This document shows, piece after piece, positions 50,483 through 62,829 of a stretch of DNA of 64,000 nt; position 1 is the first letter of the stretch, and each line of letters opens with the position of its first letter. Both the position numbers and the translations under genes were made by a program. Below the pieces are notes generated by a model. That model was not told the origin of the DNA. It searched no databases and saw only the letters and a program-made list of their open reading frames with translations. This DNA is from Ancistrus triradiatus (lineage: Eukaryota; Chordata; Actinopteri; Siluriformes; Loricariidae). The DNA lies in NCBI GenBank assembly GCA_025084515.1, contig JAJAGP010000890.1, positions 1 through 64,000 on the forward strand. Reading direction: 5' to 3'.

Positions 50483-53400
50483 CCTCTGTCAGTTAGATAG
50501 CCTATTAAATATTTTCTCATAATAACTACATAATTTAGTTGTTTCATTGACGTACTTTTCTCATTATAACAAAATACTATCTCATAATTACGACATAATT
50601 ATGTAGTTTTTATTGACATACTTTCTGGTAATAACGGAATGCTGAAGGATTTGTTTTTTATTCTGTGTGGCAGCAATACGCCACCGTACACAGTCATGTG
50701 TTTGAGTTTTATATCAAACGCTTAAATCTTTTTAAGATTTTATCTTTGTGTACAAGAAGACTATGTAAGTGTATTGCCATATTTCCATATGGCCCACTTA
50801 GTGTTGCAATCTTCATGGTTTAATGTTTTGACCAGTCAGCCACCATACCTGCATCCCATGCTATTGAATGCAGTACTCACTATCCCAGCATTTAATGACC
50901 AGTATTCTTGTATCAAACCTACCACATATGCTGGTTTTTAGGTTTCAATTATGCATGGTGTTGAGGACTTTATGGCCCTCTGGTCAGTTTTCTGTGAACT
51001 GATAGTGCATCTTTACCTTAACCACTGAATAAAATAATGTTCAGGCTAATTGCTCAGGGAAGTAGAAGACTTATGGGAGAAGACTTATACGCTAGTAGCC
51101 TAGCAGTTAAGGTACTGGACTCTGGCCCAGAAGGTCCAGGGTTCAAATCCCACCTCTGCCAAGCTGCCACTGTTGGGTCCTTGAGCAAGACCCTTAACCC
51201 ACCATTGCTTGAATTGTAAGATTGTAAGTCGCTCTGGAGAAGGGCGTCTGCTAAATGCTGTAAATGTAAATTTAAATAGAGGCAATTTATAGGCAAAGGC
51301 CAGAATGCTGGACAAGTCAGCAGTGACTGAAATCTTCTCCACTCACAGATGATCTTCTGGACAATGGAGTGATTCATTTCCAATATTTAGACAATTTTTC
51401 TAAGCCCTTCCCAGAGTCATAGGTATCTGCAACCTGGGAACCAGTACTCTATCTACTCCTCTGACAATGCGTATATATCAAGGTTGGGTTATTTTCTGTG
51501 TTGAAGGAAGTTGCACACAGCACTGGTTTCAGGTCTGTGAATATACCATACACAACAAACCAGGGGTGCGCCTACATTACAACTATTGCTTTTTTAATAC
51601 ACTGTACTACATTTTGCAGGACTTTTCTTTTGTGTTTTTTGACAAACATTTAGAATTTTAACTGTATGGTATACTTTAAGATGAAAAAAAAAATAGCTGA
51701 GCAGCCAATACAGTTGGTGTGTATGCACTGTTCAGATCTAAATGCCTAAATGAATACTGTTAATGAGTTAATGAGTTCATTACAGTTACATCTATGGGTT
51801 AATTATTGAACCCAGTCCATTTACTGATATATGGTGGAGGTGGGAGGAAGCCAAACACCTGGAGGAAACAACATTTGGAAAATATAGCAATATATTTAAA
51901 GAAAGACAAGGGGTCAGCAGTGCCACGTCAATTAATAAGTCTATTTTCTGGTTAAAAATACCTCATGGCTGGTAGTATGTGAAATATGCTGTCTTTCTGG
52001 TTTCTGCGTCATTACTGTGCCATAAACTTTGACGTGTTATTTCTGTTCAGGGTTTGTTGGTAAGAGTATAAAAACACAAACATTCATTCTGAGCAGGTAC
52101 TGAGCATTTAGATTCACTAAAATTCACTGTTTCTTAAGAAAATATATATTTTTAATTAATACCAGTGCATGTCATATCTTGCAACCTATGGAAAGAGGAT
52201 TCGCACATAATTCAAAAGTAGCAATAATTCTATGATATGAATTTTGATTTTGTGGGGTTTTTTTTTATTATTATTATTTTTTGTTTTTTGTTTTTTGAGA
52301 AACAGTAGATGAATTGTATACCATAAATCCAATGTCTGAAGTTCAGATGAAATCATTACATGTTTATTTAAAAATTAGTTATAATCTATAAGTATTAACC
52401 TTTAATTGCTAGTAATCTCCTTTGGGCTCATACACTGAGCGGTCTACCAAATATTTTTAGATTTTTTTGTGTGTTATGTAAGCATTCCATCAGCTTTAAA
52501 TTAATATTTCTGTGAGCTTGATATGGCAAAATAAAAAACTCTAATTAATGAGGGCCAATGTTTGAATGTGACACACCTTGGGTTAAAACAATTAAGTCAC
52601 ATTTAAATAGCAATATATTGGCAATATGCTATGTTGGTTCAAATCAATAATTTGAGTGATAAAATAAATATCAAGTATTATTTTACTGTGGACATTGAGA
52701 CTGACGTTCTCTATTCTGACGTATCTTTATAGTTATTATCTAGATTTGTGAGTCGCCTGAGAAATGTTATAGAAGTGTTATAGTGCCACTATGTGGATAC
52801 ATGGAGTATATAGAATCTTTAATGTATAACCTAGCCCTAATGCTTAATTAATTTAGTTTGTAAGAAAAACGTACTAAAAGGGGTATAAAGCAGCAGTCTC
52901 ATTCCCTAGCCCATCACTTCCAAAAGCTCCCGGAGGTGCCTTCTGCATGCCTGTCACATGCAGAAATAAATAAATAAATAAATCACTAATAACACTGGTC
53001 AACATAATTTCAATTTGTTTTGTGCCACATACTAAAATAGATGGACCCTACAGTACATTTTATGCAAAATTTGAAGTGCTTTTCTTTAGAAATTTAGAAA
53101 TGTATTTAGAAATTTTCTATCAGGCATGAATTTTAGTGATCATGGTGATTAGTGATTTTGTAAATTTTGCAATAAGTGTATATTTTTCTTAAAAAAGACT
53201 GCTACTATACTTAAAATATGTAAAAACTTATTAAAATGTACACGTGTATCCTTATTGTCCTCTACATGGTATGTTTCCCCATTATTAGACTCATCATCAC
53301 TCAGCATCATGTTTTTGGAGGCTCTGCCACAATTAATTTCTGTCTGTGAACTACTTGTAACATGGCCTGCTGTTTCACCTCTTTGTCAGCAGAGCAGAGC

Positions 53401-54199
53401 TCAAGGCAATGCTACTAAATCATAGGGATAAAGTTCCAAAGAATGCACCAATTGACAATCCGTGCTAATGAGAGGCAGTGGTGCTGCATGTTATTTAAGC
53501 AAGTCAAACGCTGCCTCTCATTGCTGTGTCCTTCTTAGAGGCACAGACGGTATAATAGCTACTGTGAAGAAATTAAAGAACAGAGAAGTTTATTAAAGTG
53601 TAATTTGAAGAAGAAAACAGTTTGAAAAGAGAGTAGATACAAGTCTGAAAAGAGAGTAAGAAACATGTTTGAGAAAGAATGAAAAAAGAAACGTCTCTAA
53701 AATATAATATATGGTTATTTGTTATTTGAGGGAAATGATCCAATATTAGCCTACGTATCTGTGAGTGGCGAAAGTATGAGTTTGCATGGACAAAAGTATT
53801 TAGTAATTTAGTATTAGGTAGTGATAGAAAAATAATGAAAGACACAACATAAAAAGAGCTTGACTAAATTTCAAATTATACAAATTTGTTGGAGGAACAG
53901 TCATTATGCAATGAACTTGAGGTATTTTTTTGTTGCTTGAGGTAAGGTTAAAGTTCATTTCCATTTTTTATTTGTTTGTTTGTGTGTTGGTTGGTTTATG
54001 TGCTTATTTAATTTTTATTTTTACCTTTTTACAGGCGTTAACAGCACATAAACGCTGCTTAAGCAGGTGAACTATATAATACTAACGTATCTTGAATGAT
54101 TGCGTCCCAAATCGCATAATAACTTACTAAATAGTTGTCCAGTTAGTACATAGTTGCTATGTGCGTGGCTACTATTTTAGTGCGTGTTTTGTATAATGC
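50483..54199. other. AT-rich intergenic DNA
   Basis: Apart from SINE S4 (51093-51266), a short AAAT run near 52970 and AT-rich stretches, I see no coding similarity or clear element ends. It separates the divergent apaf1 and dnajb9 promoters. Confidence 0.5.
51093..51266 (+). mobile_element. tRNA-derived SINE (S4)
   Basis: GTAGCCTAGCAGTTAAGGTA head, GGGTTCAAATCCCACC B box, and the GTAAGTCGCTCTGGAGAAGG 3' domain. Close to S2 and S3. Confidence 0.9.
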
Positions 54200-54423
54200 G
54201 GACGCGGATTAGGACGCGGCCAATGTTTCTATTACGGAACTTGCTTTGGAGCAATGTTCCACGGGCTCACATGCTCCAACCAATCAGAGAACGGTTAGTC
54301 GCACATTGTATGAATGGACCAATTAGAGAACGCGTCGTGGAGAAGAGTTTTGCAGCGTCACTCTAGAAGGAATCAGCTGTGTGTCAGCGGACGGCTGGAG
54401 TTTGGGCAGCAGCGATTTGTTAG
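54200..54423 (+). promoter_or_regulatory. dnajb9: putative dnajb9 promoter and non-coding exon 1
   Basis: CCAAT boxes occur at 54220, 54280 and 54319. The third is followed after nine bases by CGTCG and then CGTGG at 54336-54340, a layout close to the ER stress response element (CCAAT-N9-CCACG) used by ATF6/NF-Y. GCAATGTTCCACG at 54251-54263 also brings a CAAT and CCACG close together. Mammalian DNAJB9 is known to be induced by the unfolded protein response. A good splice donor (TTAG|GTAAGG) at 54424 suggests a non-coding first exon ending at 54423, joining the acceptor at 57921. Confidence 0.55.
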
Positions 54424-54897
54424 GTAAGGCTGTGTTGACTTTCTTTATGCGTTCCCGCAGTCACAGGCTATGCTGGTAGTGTGTTTGAGGTGTTAAAGAG
54501 TAAACTAGCAGTGTTCTGTTCAACAGTTCGGCTTTATTATCCTAAAGTTAGGAAGAGAGATGGCGGGGGAAATGCCTGTTATTCAGCTGTCGCTATGGAG
54601 ATGATCATCATCATCATAATAATAATAATAATAAGTCACGGTGATAAACATTCAGTTGTGCTTCAGATATATGATAACAACACTTCACCTAAAACTGTAG
54701 GGTCATATTTGGAACATGTGAAGAGGTGGGCTCGTTGTTGACAGGTAGCGCTGTCAAGCCTCCACCCCACACACACCTGTTTCTGTATATGTGTACTTTG
54801 GTATGTTCTTCTTCTAATGCGTGTTTGTTTTTCTGGATATTCCGGTTTAATGGCACCTCCCAAAAATGCCAGAAGGTGAACAGGCTAATTTGAATTG

Positions 54898-54898
<1 letters not shown>

Positions 54899-54966
<68 letters not shown>

Positions 54967-55425
54967 TGTGGTGTCTGGCTGTCTGTCTGTCCTGTCTGTC
55001 TGTGTGTGTATGTGTATATATTATATATATATATATATATTTATGTGTGTGTGTTTGTGTGGTGTGTGTATGTGTATATATATAGATATATCTATATATA
55101 GAAGATATTCTATATAGATCTCGATATATATCTAAACGTGTGTGTGTGTGTGTGTTTTGTAAAATATATATATATATATATATTATAATATCAATATATA
55201 TATATATCTATATACACACCACACATTTTTTTATAATATATATATATATTATATATATAATATATATATATTACACCCACACAATATATACACATATATA
55301 TGTCTGTATGTGTGTGTGTATCTTTGTGGTGTATATATTACGTAAAATGTGTGTGGTGTGTGTGTGTATATGATTTATGTTGGTATGTATATATATATAT
55401 TATATAATATTATATATATCTATAA

Positions 55426-55465
<40 letters not shown>

Positions 55466-55676
55466 AACTTTTATATATATATATAAATGTATATGTGTAT
55501 ATATATATGTCTCTATGTATATTGTCTATATCTCCTATCTATCTTATATCTAATATATCTATATATTATATATATATATATCTACATATATAAATAAATG
55601 TGTATTATATATATATATATATATACACATACATACATATACACACACACACACACATTTTACATATATATAAGAT

Positions 55677-55713
<37 letters not shown>

Positions 55714-55790
55714 CATCTATATATAATATTATATTAATATATATATATATAAAAAATTAAAAAAATTTTTAAAATTAATATATCTCTGCA
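54899..55790. repeat. large compound microsatellite, (TG)n then (TA)n-rich
   Basis: About 32 TG units (54899-54964), then some 800 bp of TATA, TGTG and mixed alternating purine-pyrimidine sequence. It lies in the first intron of dnajb9. Apparent open frames here are only the repeat read as codons. Confidence 0.95.
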
Positions 55791-56424
55791 AGAGGAAAAC
55801 TTTTTTTGTTTTGTTTTTGGTTTTTTTGTCTGTTACTACTGACTTCGTTTTTAAACAATAAATTAATAATTAATTTCCATTAGGTACTGAGGTAAGGTTA
55901 GGGTTTGGTGTAGGTGTAGCATTAATTAGGTCCAGTATCATTATGTCAATAGAAACTCCCCCAACCGATAGTGTGTGGTGTGTGTGTGTGTGTGTGTTGT
56001 GTGGTATGTTTTTTTTGTGTGTTATGGTTGGTACTCTATAATATACCTATATTTGGGGTCCACAGTGTGGTTCCCAACCTTGCACCCAGTTTCCAGGGGA
56101 TGCCTCCATTTCTGTAATTTAATATGCATATCAATAAAACCAGTAGCTTATCGAAAATATCGCCGTCTTATCTTTGTTCCTCGCAATAATGAGATACACT
56201 TTAGGGTTATAACAGTACACGTACTGTAACTTGTAGCAAATACGGACACCTGTGACATCCACAACTCTGAACAGTGTAGCATGAGATTTAAAAAATCAAT
56301 GTTATTGTAATCACATCAAGTCCCTAGCTGATTTTTTTTTTTATGGGGAGATCAAGGGCCAGATAAATCAAAATCGTAAAAGCTTTAGACCAGAAAGTGC
56401 ATACCCCAGGTGCATTTGTTTTAG

Positions 56425-56640
56425 AGTCATGCCTTTTTATGTCAAGTCACTTTGAATTATATGGCGCTTTTTACAATGACAAAGCAGTTTTTACAATATT
56501 CTAGGGCCTGAGCCCTAATGAGCAACTGTAGGAGCACAGTGGCAGAGGGAAAGGTCCTTCAATGTTTTAAGGAAAGAAACCTCAAAAAGGGACCCAACCT
56601 CCTTGACAGCCCTAATGTTATAGTAAGAATTAAACCAAGA
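56425..56640 (+). mobile_element. dispersed repeat L, relative of the insert at 38.9-39.15 kb
   Basis: ATGGCGCTTTTTACAATGAC, AAGCAGTTTTTACAATATTC, then GTGGCAGAGGGAAAGG and AAGAAACCTCAAAAAGGGAC are the inverse of the 38925-39150 sequence. It is a common fish interspersed repeat whose class I cannot state. Confidence 0.5.
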
Positions 56641-57935
56641 ATACCCAGCTAATAAGTGTTGATTAAGCTTAAACACACAGAACCTAAAAAAAAGAGACCA
56701 ATATTTTAAATAAAAATCTGATGAATAAAATAATTTAATAATATATAGACTATAATAAATTTAAGCGAATACGATATTTGAGGAGCTAAATAAAAAAATA
56801 AATGGAGCACAAGTGATTTATTATTATTTACATTATGTACTTATTTAAGTTCACTGTCAGTTAATCTAGTCCCTCGGTGGGAAAGATTTGGTGTGGCATG
56901 CTCATCCACCCAGGAGGGAGGTGGCATAATTCCCTCTAGTTAAATGGAGTAAGGGTATGAGCACTGGAACTGATGACAGAGGAACAGCTTGGGTATAGTT
57001 GGGAACTGGTCCTTAGGAACTTTAGGCTCCTTTCACAATTACCACACTGAAGTGGCCCCCTGGTACTTATTTCTTTGTCCTTAATGTGGCTCGTATCTGA
57101 TTTTTTTCAGAGCTTTGTGGACACGCAATCTGACTTTTCAAATCCGCGCAGAGATTTACCAAGAAATAATAACAGCAGAATGTCATGGTGTGACTTTATC
57201 TACATCTTAGCTGGTGTTTAACATAAACATGAACTTAAGTTGTTGCCATAGGAACATTGTCATTGAAATAGTGTTAAAACACACACTTTATTGTCAGTAG
57301 GTTTTGAACATCTGCTAATAACATCTGAAACATGCTCTGCCTTCACTCCCCAGAGAATGCTTTCTACTACATTTGGAACATGACTGTAAAGTTGGGTACT
57401 GATGATTGGCAATAGGCCCACAGTGTCTCAGTTGGTATTCCACTTCAGCTCAGGTGTGTAATGGACGTCAGGGCTTTGTGTAAGCCACCCGATGGCTCCA
57501 GCAAAGTTCTTTTATTATGGACTTTGCTTCAGGGGCAGGGCAGAAAGATGAAATGACTGCGTGTTAGGCAGGTAGAAGCCTTTAAGAGATATATTTAGAG
57601 TCACTGAGGTGTTCAGTATAACCGGTTCTACTGCCATTGTTTGTCTATGGAGATTCCACGCATGTATGCTCATATTATGAACCTGTTATCAGTGTGTGTC
57701 TGAGATATGAGCGCTCATCAGTTAGAGGGCTGTCTAGATAATGTTAGTCTTAGTTCTAACATGGGTCAAGTTCGAAGGGTTGGAGCATGAGCCAGTTGAT
57801 AAGTATTTGCAGAGGTGTGAAAGAGCTTTTAGCTTTTTTTAATGTGACTGAAAGCAAAACTCAACAAAAGTTGCAAGTGTGAGCTGACTGTTAACCCACA
57901 TTATTTCCTTCCTGTTTACAGCCACGGGCACAAAC

Positions 57936-58152
57936 ATGGCCACAACCCAGTCAGTCTTAGCAGTAGCTGTGTGTGTCCTGATGATCACCGAGGTCATCCT
58001 GGCCCAGGAAGATTACTATGAAATCCTGGAGGTGCCCAAAGATGCCTCTGAGCACCAGATCAAGAAGGCCTTCTACAAGCTGGCCATGAAGTATCACCCG
58101 GACAAGAACAAAAGCCCAGATGCAGAGGCAAAGTTCAGGGAGATTGCTGAAG
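57936..58152 (+). CDS. dnajb9: dnajb9 (ERdj4) first coding exon: signal peptide and J domain
   Basis: DNAJB9 is an ER-lumenal J-domain protein that stimulates the BiP ATPase, helps clear misfolded proteins and restrains IRE1. The start MATTQSVLAVAVCVLMITEV is a hydrophobic signal peptide ending near ILAQ. Residues about 26-72 form the J domain: DYYEILEVPKDASEHQIKKA, then KLAMKYHPDKNKSPDAEAKF with the invariant HPD, then REIAEG. The acceptor is gtttacag at 57921, 14 bases before the ATG. The donor gtgcgt starts at 58153 and splits a codon after one base, as expected for the EAYE junction of the family. The signal anchor and KNKSPDAEAKF identify DNAJB9 rather than other J proteins. A Tc1 copy fills most of the following intron. 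Confidence 0.93.
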
Positions 58153-58284
58153 GTGCGTCGTGTCGTTCTGTTTTTGTTAATCAGATCAAACTGTATAACT
58201 GTGGATTTAAGCATTACATTGAGAAGTACAATTTGTGTAAGTCAATCAACTGGCACCATTGCAAAAACTGCCGAATCCCTTGCT

Positions 58285-59385
58285 AATTGGGACAAAAAAG
58301 TATTTATCAGCACTGATTGTGTAAGGTCTCCTACTTATAAAATGGAAGGTCTGTATTTTTTCATCATAGGTACATTCAACTAGGAGAGACAACATTAGAC
58401 AAAAAATCCAGGAAATCAATTAATTTTATTGTAAATCATGGTGGAAAATAAGTATTTGGTCACCCCCAAACAACAAGATATCTGGCTCTCACAACCTGTA
58501 CAACTTCTTTAAGAGCGCTTCTGTCCTCCACTCGTTACCGGTATTAATGGCCCCAGTTTTGACCTCTTTTATCTGTATAAAGACACCTGTCCACACCTCA
58601 AACCTTCGACTCCAAACTCAACCATGGCCAAGACCAAAGAGGTCTGCTGAAGGACACCAGGGAGAAAATGTAGACCCTGCACCAAGGCTGGTACATATTG
58701 AATCTACAATATGCCAAGAGGTTGGTGGTTAATAAATCAACTGTGGGAGCAATTGTAAGAAAATGGAGACATACAATGACCATTGATATCTCCCTCGATC
58801 TCCGTCTCCACGCAAGTACACCCGTGGGGTCAAAATTGATAATGAAACGGTCACAAAATCCCAGAACTACAACGGAGTGGAACTGATGAATGAACCTGCA
58901 GAGAGCTGGGACCAAATTAACAAAGGCTAACCATCAGTAACACACTACCGCAAGAGGTGACGCCGATCCTGCTTGCCCAGCGTGCCAGTTGCCCGGGTGG
59001 GGGGGGGTGTTGGGTGACAGCCCTAACATCACTGCTTTAAAAGAGTGAGATCTGCATGAGGAATGGGCCCAAATACAGCTACAGTGTGTGCCAACCGGGT
59101 GAAGACTTACAGGAAACGTTTGGAAACATCTGTCCTTCAACAAGGTTATGTGACAAAGTACTGAGTTTGCACTTTTTGTTATTGACCAAATACTTATTTT
59201 TCCACCATGATTTACAATAAATTTCCTTAAAAATCCTACAATGTGAATTTCCTGGATTTTTCCTCATTTTGTCTCTCATAGTTTGAAGTGTACCTATGAA
59301 TGAACATTACAGACCTCTCTCATCTTTCTAAGTAGGAGAACTTGCACAATCAGTGGCTGACTAAATACTTTTTTGCCCCACTGTA
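58285..59385 (+). mobile_element. Tc1/mariner family B in dnajb9 intron (B8)
   Basis: Left end GGGACAAAAAAGTATTTATC and right end TTTTTTGCCCCACTGTA. Plus-direction transposase remnants include STVGAIVRKW at about 58740. The middle is deleted near 59000. Small indels are frequent. Confidence 0.88.
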
Positions 59386-59533
59386 TCATGAATAATCCGT
59401 ATCGTGACCCATGTATCGTATTGTGAAGTCCTTACCAATGCCAACCTATTTAATGCTTCTTAAGTTATTTCTAGACGATTCTTTTGGGTTCAAGCCCTCT
59501 AAACAATGGCTTTCCGTCACCTTTTGTTCCGCA

Positions 59534-59960
59534 CATATGAAAACCTGTCCGATGCAAAGGAGGCAGGAGTACGATCAGTTAGTAGCAGCAATTTCAGAGA
59601 GAGCAGGACCGCAGTGCGGTCACCACCGTCAACCCATTCAGCTTTAACTTTGAGGACATTTCGAGACCACAAATGCTTTCATGCAGTCGCCCCCCTCCCA
59701 CACAAGCGGCACTTTGAGAGCACTTTCCAGACCATGAGGAGTTGCGGCAAGAACACTTCCAGGCCCATAGGAGATTCACAGACGACCTTCCAAGTAATGT
59801 AGAGTGATACATTTGCTGATGTGTTTTTCAGACTTGTTTCTCATTTAAGGGACACGCTGGCACAAGTTCCGCACTCACCGGGCAGCCACAGCAGCAGCAC
59901 TGCAGAACAGTTACCCAGCGCAAAGGAAACATGGTGACCACTTTTAAAGAATGCTCCTGA
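59534..59960 (+). CDS. dnajb9: dnajb9 last coding exon, frames broken
   Basis: Segments of the DNAJB9 C-terminal half can be read here, but in changing frames: YENLSDAK, RRQEYDQL, FSFNFEDIS, KRHFESTFQT, FSFKGHA and finally HCRTVTQRKGNMVTTFKECS with a TGA at 59958-59960. The end is strikingly like the conserved DNAJB9 C-terminus (CRTVTQRRGNMVTT in human). The acceptor also looks damaged: the bases before the expected start read ttccgca, without the AG. Four or more one- or two-base indels are implied. Neighbouring repeats show the same irregularity, so I favour sequence error over a real pseudogene, with moderate confidence. Confidence 0.8.
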
Positions 59961-60183
59961 TCTCGAGTGCGCTGTTGATGCCTCGCCTTCTGTTTGACGT
60001 GCGTTTAATTCTGATGCAGAGTTTCATTGAATCAGTATTGAGTAGTGTCTGTTGGAACGATGCTGAGGACACATCAGTTGAAGGACTTTATGAAATACTT
60101 AATATATTCATAACTCACCTGTGAGCTGCACAATGCTGTTTGATACAGACTAACAGGCACTTTACTTCACTTTGGTGTTTTCA

Positions 60184-60189
60184 AATAAA
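60184..60189 (+). terminator. dnajb9: poly(A) signal of dnajb9
   Basis: An AATAAA hexamer lies about 225 bp after the dnajb9 stop codon and just before a hAT-like MITE. This is a reasonable 3' UTR length, and I see no earlier consensus hexamer. Assignment is inference. Confidence 0.55.
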
Positions 60190-60285
60190 CAAACATTTAA
60201 TTTTCTGTTTGACATGGTTAAAGGAACTTTTCATAGGTTTATACATACTTTGCTGTTGAAAAACATTGTCTGGTAAGGTAATACT

Positions 60286-60938
60286 TAGAGGTGTGCGATA
60301 TCGATATTGTCTGGGTTTTTAACTAGCGATAATTACACAGTACTGGGGCAGTGTGTATCTTGGGTCTAAATTGTTCAGAAGTAGTTTGAACCCGTCTCTC
60401 CATGAGCTGAATTGGCTCCATGTCTTTCATTATGTAATTGGTGACCGCATTAGTTATATCTGTTGCTTTTCTTCTCCTAAGGCACTTTTTTGTCTTAATG
60501 TTTTTGTCCTGGTACCTTTTTCATGGACAGCCAAGTCTCATTGTTTGTCATAAGCTTCATATTGCACATGGCGGTTAGGTCGTAGATGGTGAAATAAGTT
60601 GGGGCAAACGATTTCCGACAGTTTGCAGATTGCAGTCTTTTGAGCAACATCTGACTTTTCAAAGCCAAATCACATCCAATGATGTCGACTTTGAGCCTGG
60701 TGCTGTCTGTATTTTGTCTCCTAGCACAGTCTGTTCACTCTTTTACCTTCAGCCATTCGCTTTTTGGTAGAACGCTAGATTAGTTCTTGCACGCTGCACA
60801 GTAGTTTGTCCTACCTGGCTACATGACGCAGGGAATACGTGAACTCTTGGGCATGTTTTTGGCTGGTTTTTGCAGAGTGACCTACTCAACATCAAGTACA
60901 ATTAAGATATCGTAGATGATGCATATCGCACACCCCTA
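60286..60938. mobile_element. hAT-like MITE with GTGTGCGATAT ends
   Basis: TAGAGGTGTGCGATATCGAT at the left is mirrored by GATGCATATCGCACACCCCTA at the right. The interior of about 650 bp has no coding capacity. An exact 8-bp target duplication is not evident. Confidence 0.7.
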
Positions 60939-62209
60939 ATTATACCACTATGATAAGCAATGGTTTTGCAAAACGATTATCACAGTCCTGGAAAAAAAAC
61001 GTTTTTGATTGAATGCTAGTCTTTTCTTTCTAAATTAAATTAGTGATTTGCTCACTGGCATTATAGCATTGGACTGTGAACGTGCATTGGAATCCTTTTC
61101 CTGGATAGGAGCTCCAGCCTTCTGAGCCACTAGCAGCCTCTGAAACTTGGGAAGTCCCCCAAAAGTGCAATAATTAATCAATATTTATTTTCTGCATGGG
61201 GAATTTTTGGTAGAAGCAATAATACATGATCACAAAATCTCTTCTGTCCCTCAGGCTCAACAGCAATGTTAATGTAATATCTGAAGTACTGTATTTGGAT
61301 AAGTTTTAAGGCCAAATACTTGATCTAATATTTGATCTTCCAACCACTTTTCTTCCCAAGGGACAGGGTAGCAGCGAACAGAATGTGGCCCACACTTTCC
61401 AAACATTTTGGGTTTACCAGGACTGACCTCTGGGGTACGCAGGAGTGCCTGTAACCCAGTCAGTCAATGTGGCATAATTGTGGTGATAGCTGGGTGCCTT
61501 AAGCTGGGAAGCTTTTGCAGTAGACCATGCCACGTTGCTTTTGTGCAACTCATTGTTTTTCATTACATAAATTTATAGATAATTTGTAGTGTACAGTTTT
61601 CTCCACCAGGTTCACAGGACTTCACCCTCCTCTTCATCAACTTTACAATCTGTTACCTCATGTCGTAGCTTGTAGGATATACAGGATGATGTGCAATACT
61701 CTGTGTAATAAGTGTGAATCAAATTCTCATATCCTTGTTTTTGTGTGACTTGTTTTTGAGAGCCTTATAGAAGGAAATATATATTTGATTATCCAATACC
61801 TTTAACGTTTATTGTGAATGTATTGTTGAAATGCTGTTCCTTTATTCGTATGGCCATAAATTATGTTGTATAACATATTGCACATTGCCTCATTCTTCAA
61901 GAGAAACCTGCACTGCATTTTTCTTGGTCGGGAACAAAAATGTAGAATATCCTGATACTAACATTATCGCAGTAACAACATTCGGTTTGATCTCCGTTGC
62001 ACTATGGTATGTTTTTTGGCATACCACATTCTGCATTAAACATCTTATGAAGGCAGAAGTTCCAACAACAATGACAAAACAAATGTTTGCCAGTCATTGC
62101 TCTGAGAGGAACATTGCATCAAGCCAGTTGTACTACCAGTAGCACTCGTTTCTATTGCAAAAGACACAAATGATTTATTCAGCCATTGATTTTAATACCT
62201 GTGTAATAT
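60939..62209. other. no gene or repeat recognised
   Basis: A 103-codon open frame at 61831-62142 has no motif I recognise and no support from splice sites or neighbours. Probably non-coding. Confidence 0.5.
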
Positions 62210-62475
62210 ATCTCTGGGTCACAAGGAGCTGGGGCCTAAGTGGAAGCACAAGGCTGGAACCAAACTTGGACAGGGTGCCAATCCTTCTTAAGGCACCGGA
62301 CCACACACTCACTTGCAATCAGACACCAGAGATGACACTTTACCTCATGCATGTCTTTGGAATGTGGAAGGATACCCATAGGGCCAACATGCCTACCTCA
62401 CCCAGAATGTAGCTGGTCAAGGAACCTGGGTGTCTGAAGCTCTGATGCGACAGTGCTAACCACTGCACGTGCCAC
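62210..62475 (-). mobile_element. degenerate SINE, reverse orientation
   Basis: GACAGTGCTAACCACTGCAC at the right end is the reverse of a tRNA-like head, and CATGTCTTTGGAATGTGG matches the inverted SINE body (CCAAAGACATG). Confidence 0.5.
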
Positions 62476-62554
62476 AGGGACCTTATATCAATTAATCATA
62501 CATTGTGCTATATTGATCAGTGGGTATTCATTCACTGAAACAGATTGATCGTTA

Positions 62555-62720
62555 TTATGATTGGCACAGTGGTGTAGTTGATGGCGCTGTTGCCTCACAG
62601 CTTCACACCCAGACCCAGGTTTGATTTCCTGCCCAGCCACTGCTTGTGTTGCATCGTACCCTGGTTTCCTTGCACATTCCAAACATGTTAGGTCAGTTAC
62701 TGTCTGGTGTGTGTAGATCA
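62555..62720 (+). mobile_element. degenerate SINE
   Basis: GGCGCTGTTGCCTCACAGCT, CCCAGGTTTGATTTCC and GCACATTCCAAACATGTTAG follow the same SINE body. Confidence 0.5.
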
Positions 62721-62829
62721 CTAATTGAAGAATAAAAACATCATAAGATAGAAAGACGGAAATGCACAGAATTTGAAAATCTAAAATAACACAACAACAA
62801 TCTTCTGCTTTCAGTGTGACTGGCCATAA

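Noticed and set aside
54866..55373. Cysteine/valine-rich short open frames
   Set aside because: They are TG and TA dinucleotide repeats read as codons.
59796..59832. Tiny extra intron in the last dnajb9 exon (GTAATG … TTTCAG)
   Set aside because: At about 37 bp it is too short for a vertebrate intron; indels explain the stop better.
61831..62142. 103-codon open frame as a small gene
   Set aside because: No recognisable motif, no splice sites or promoter, and composition like the surrounding AT-rich DNA.
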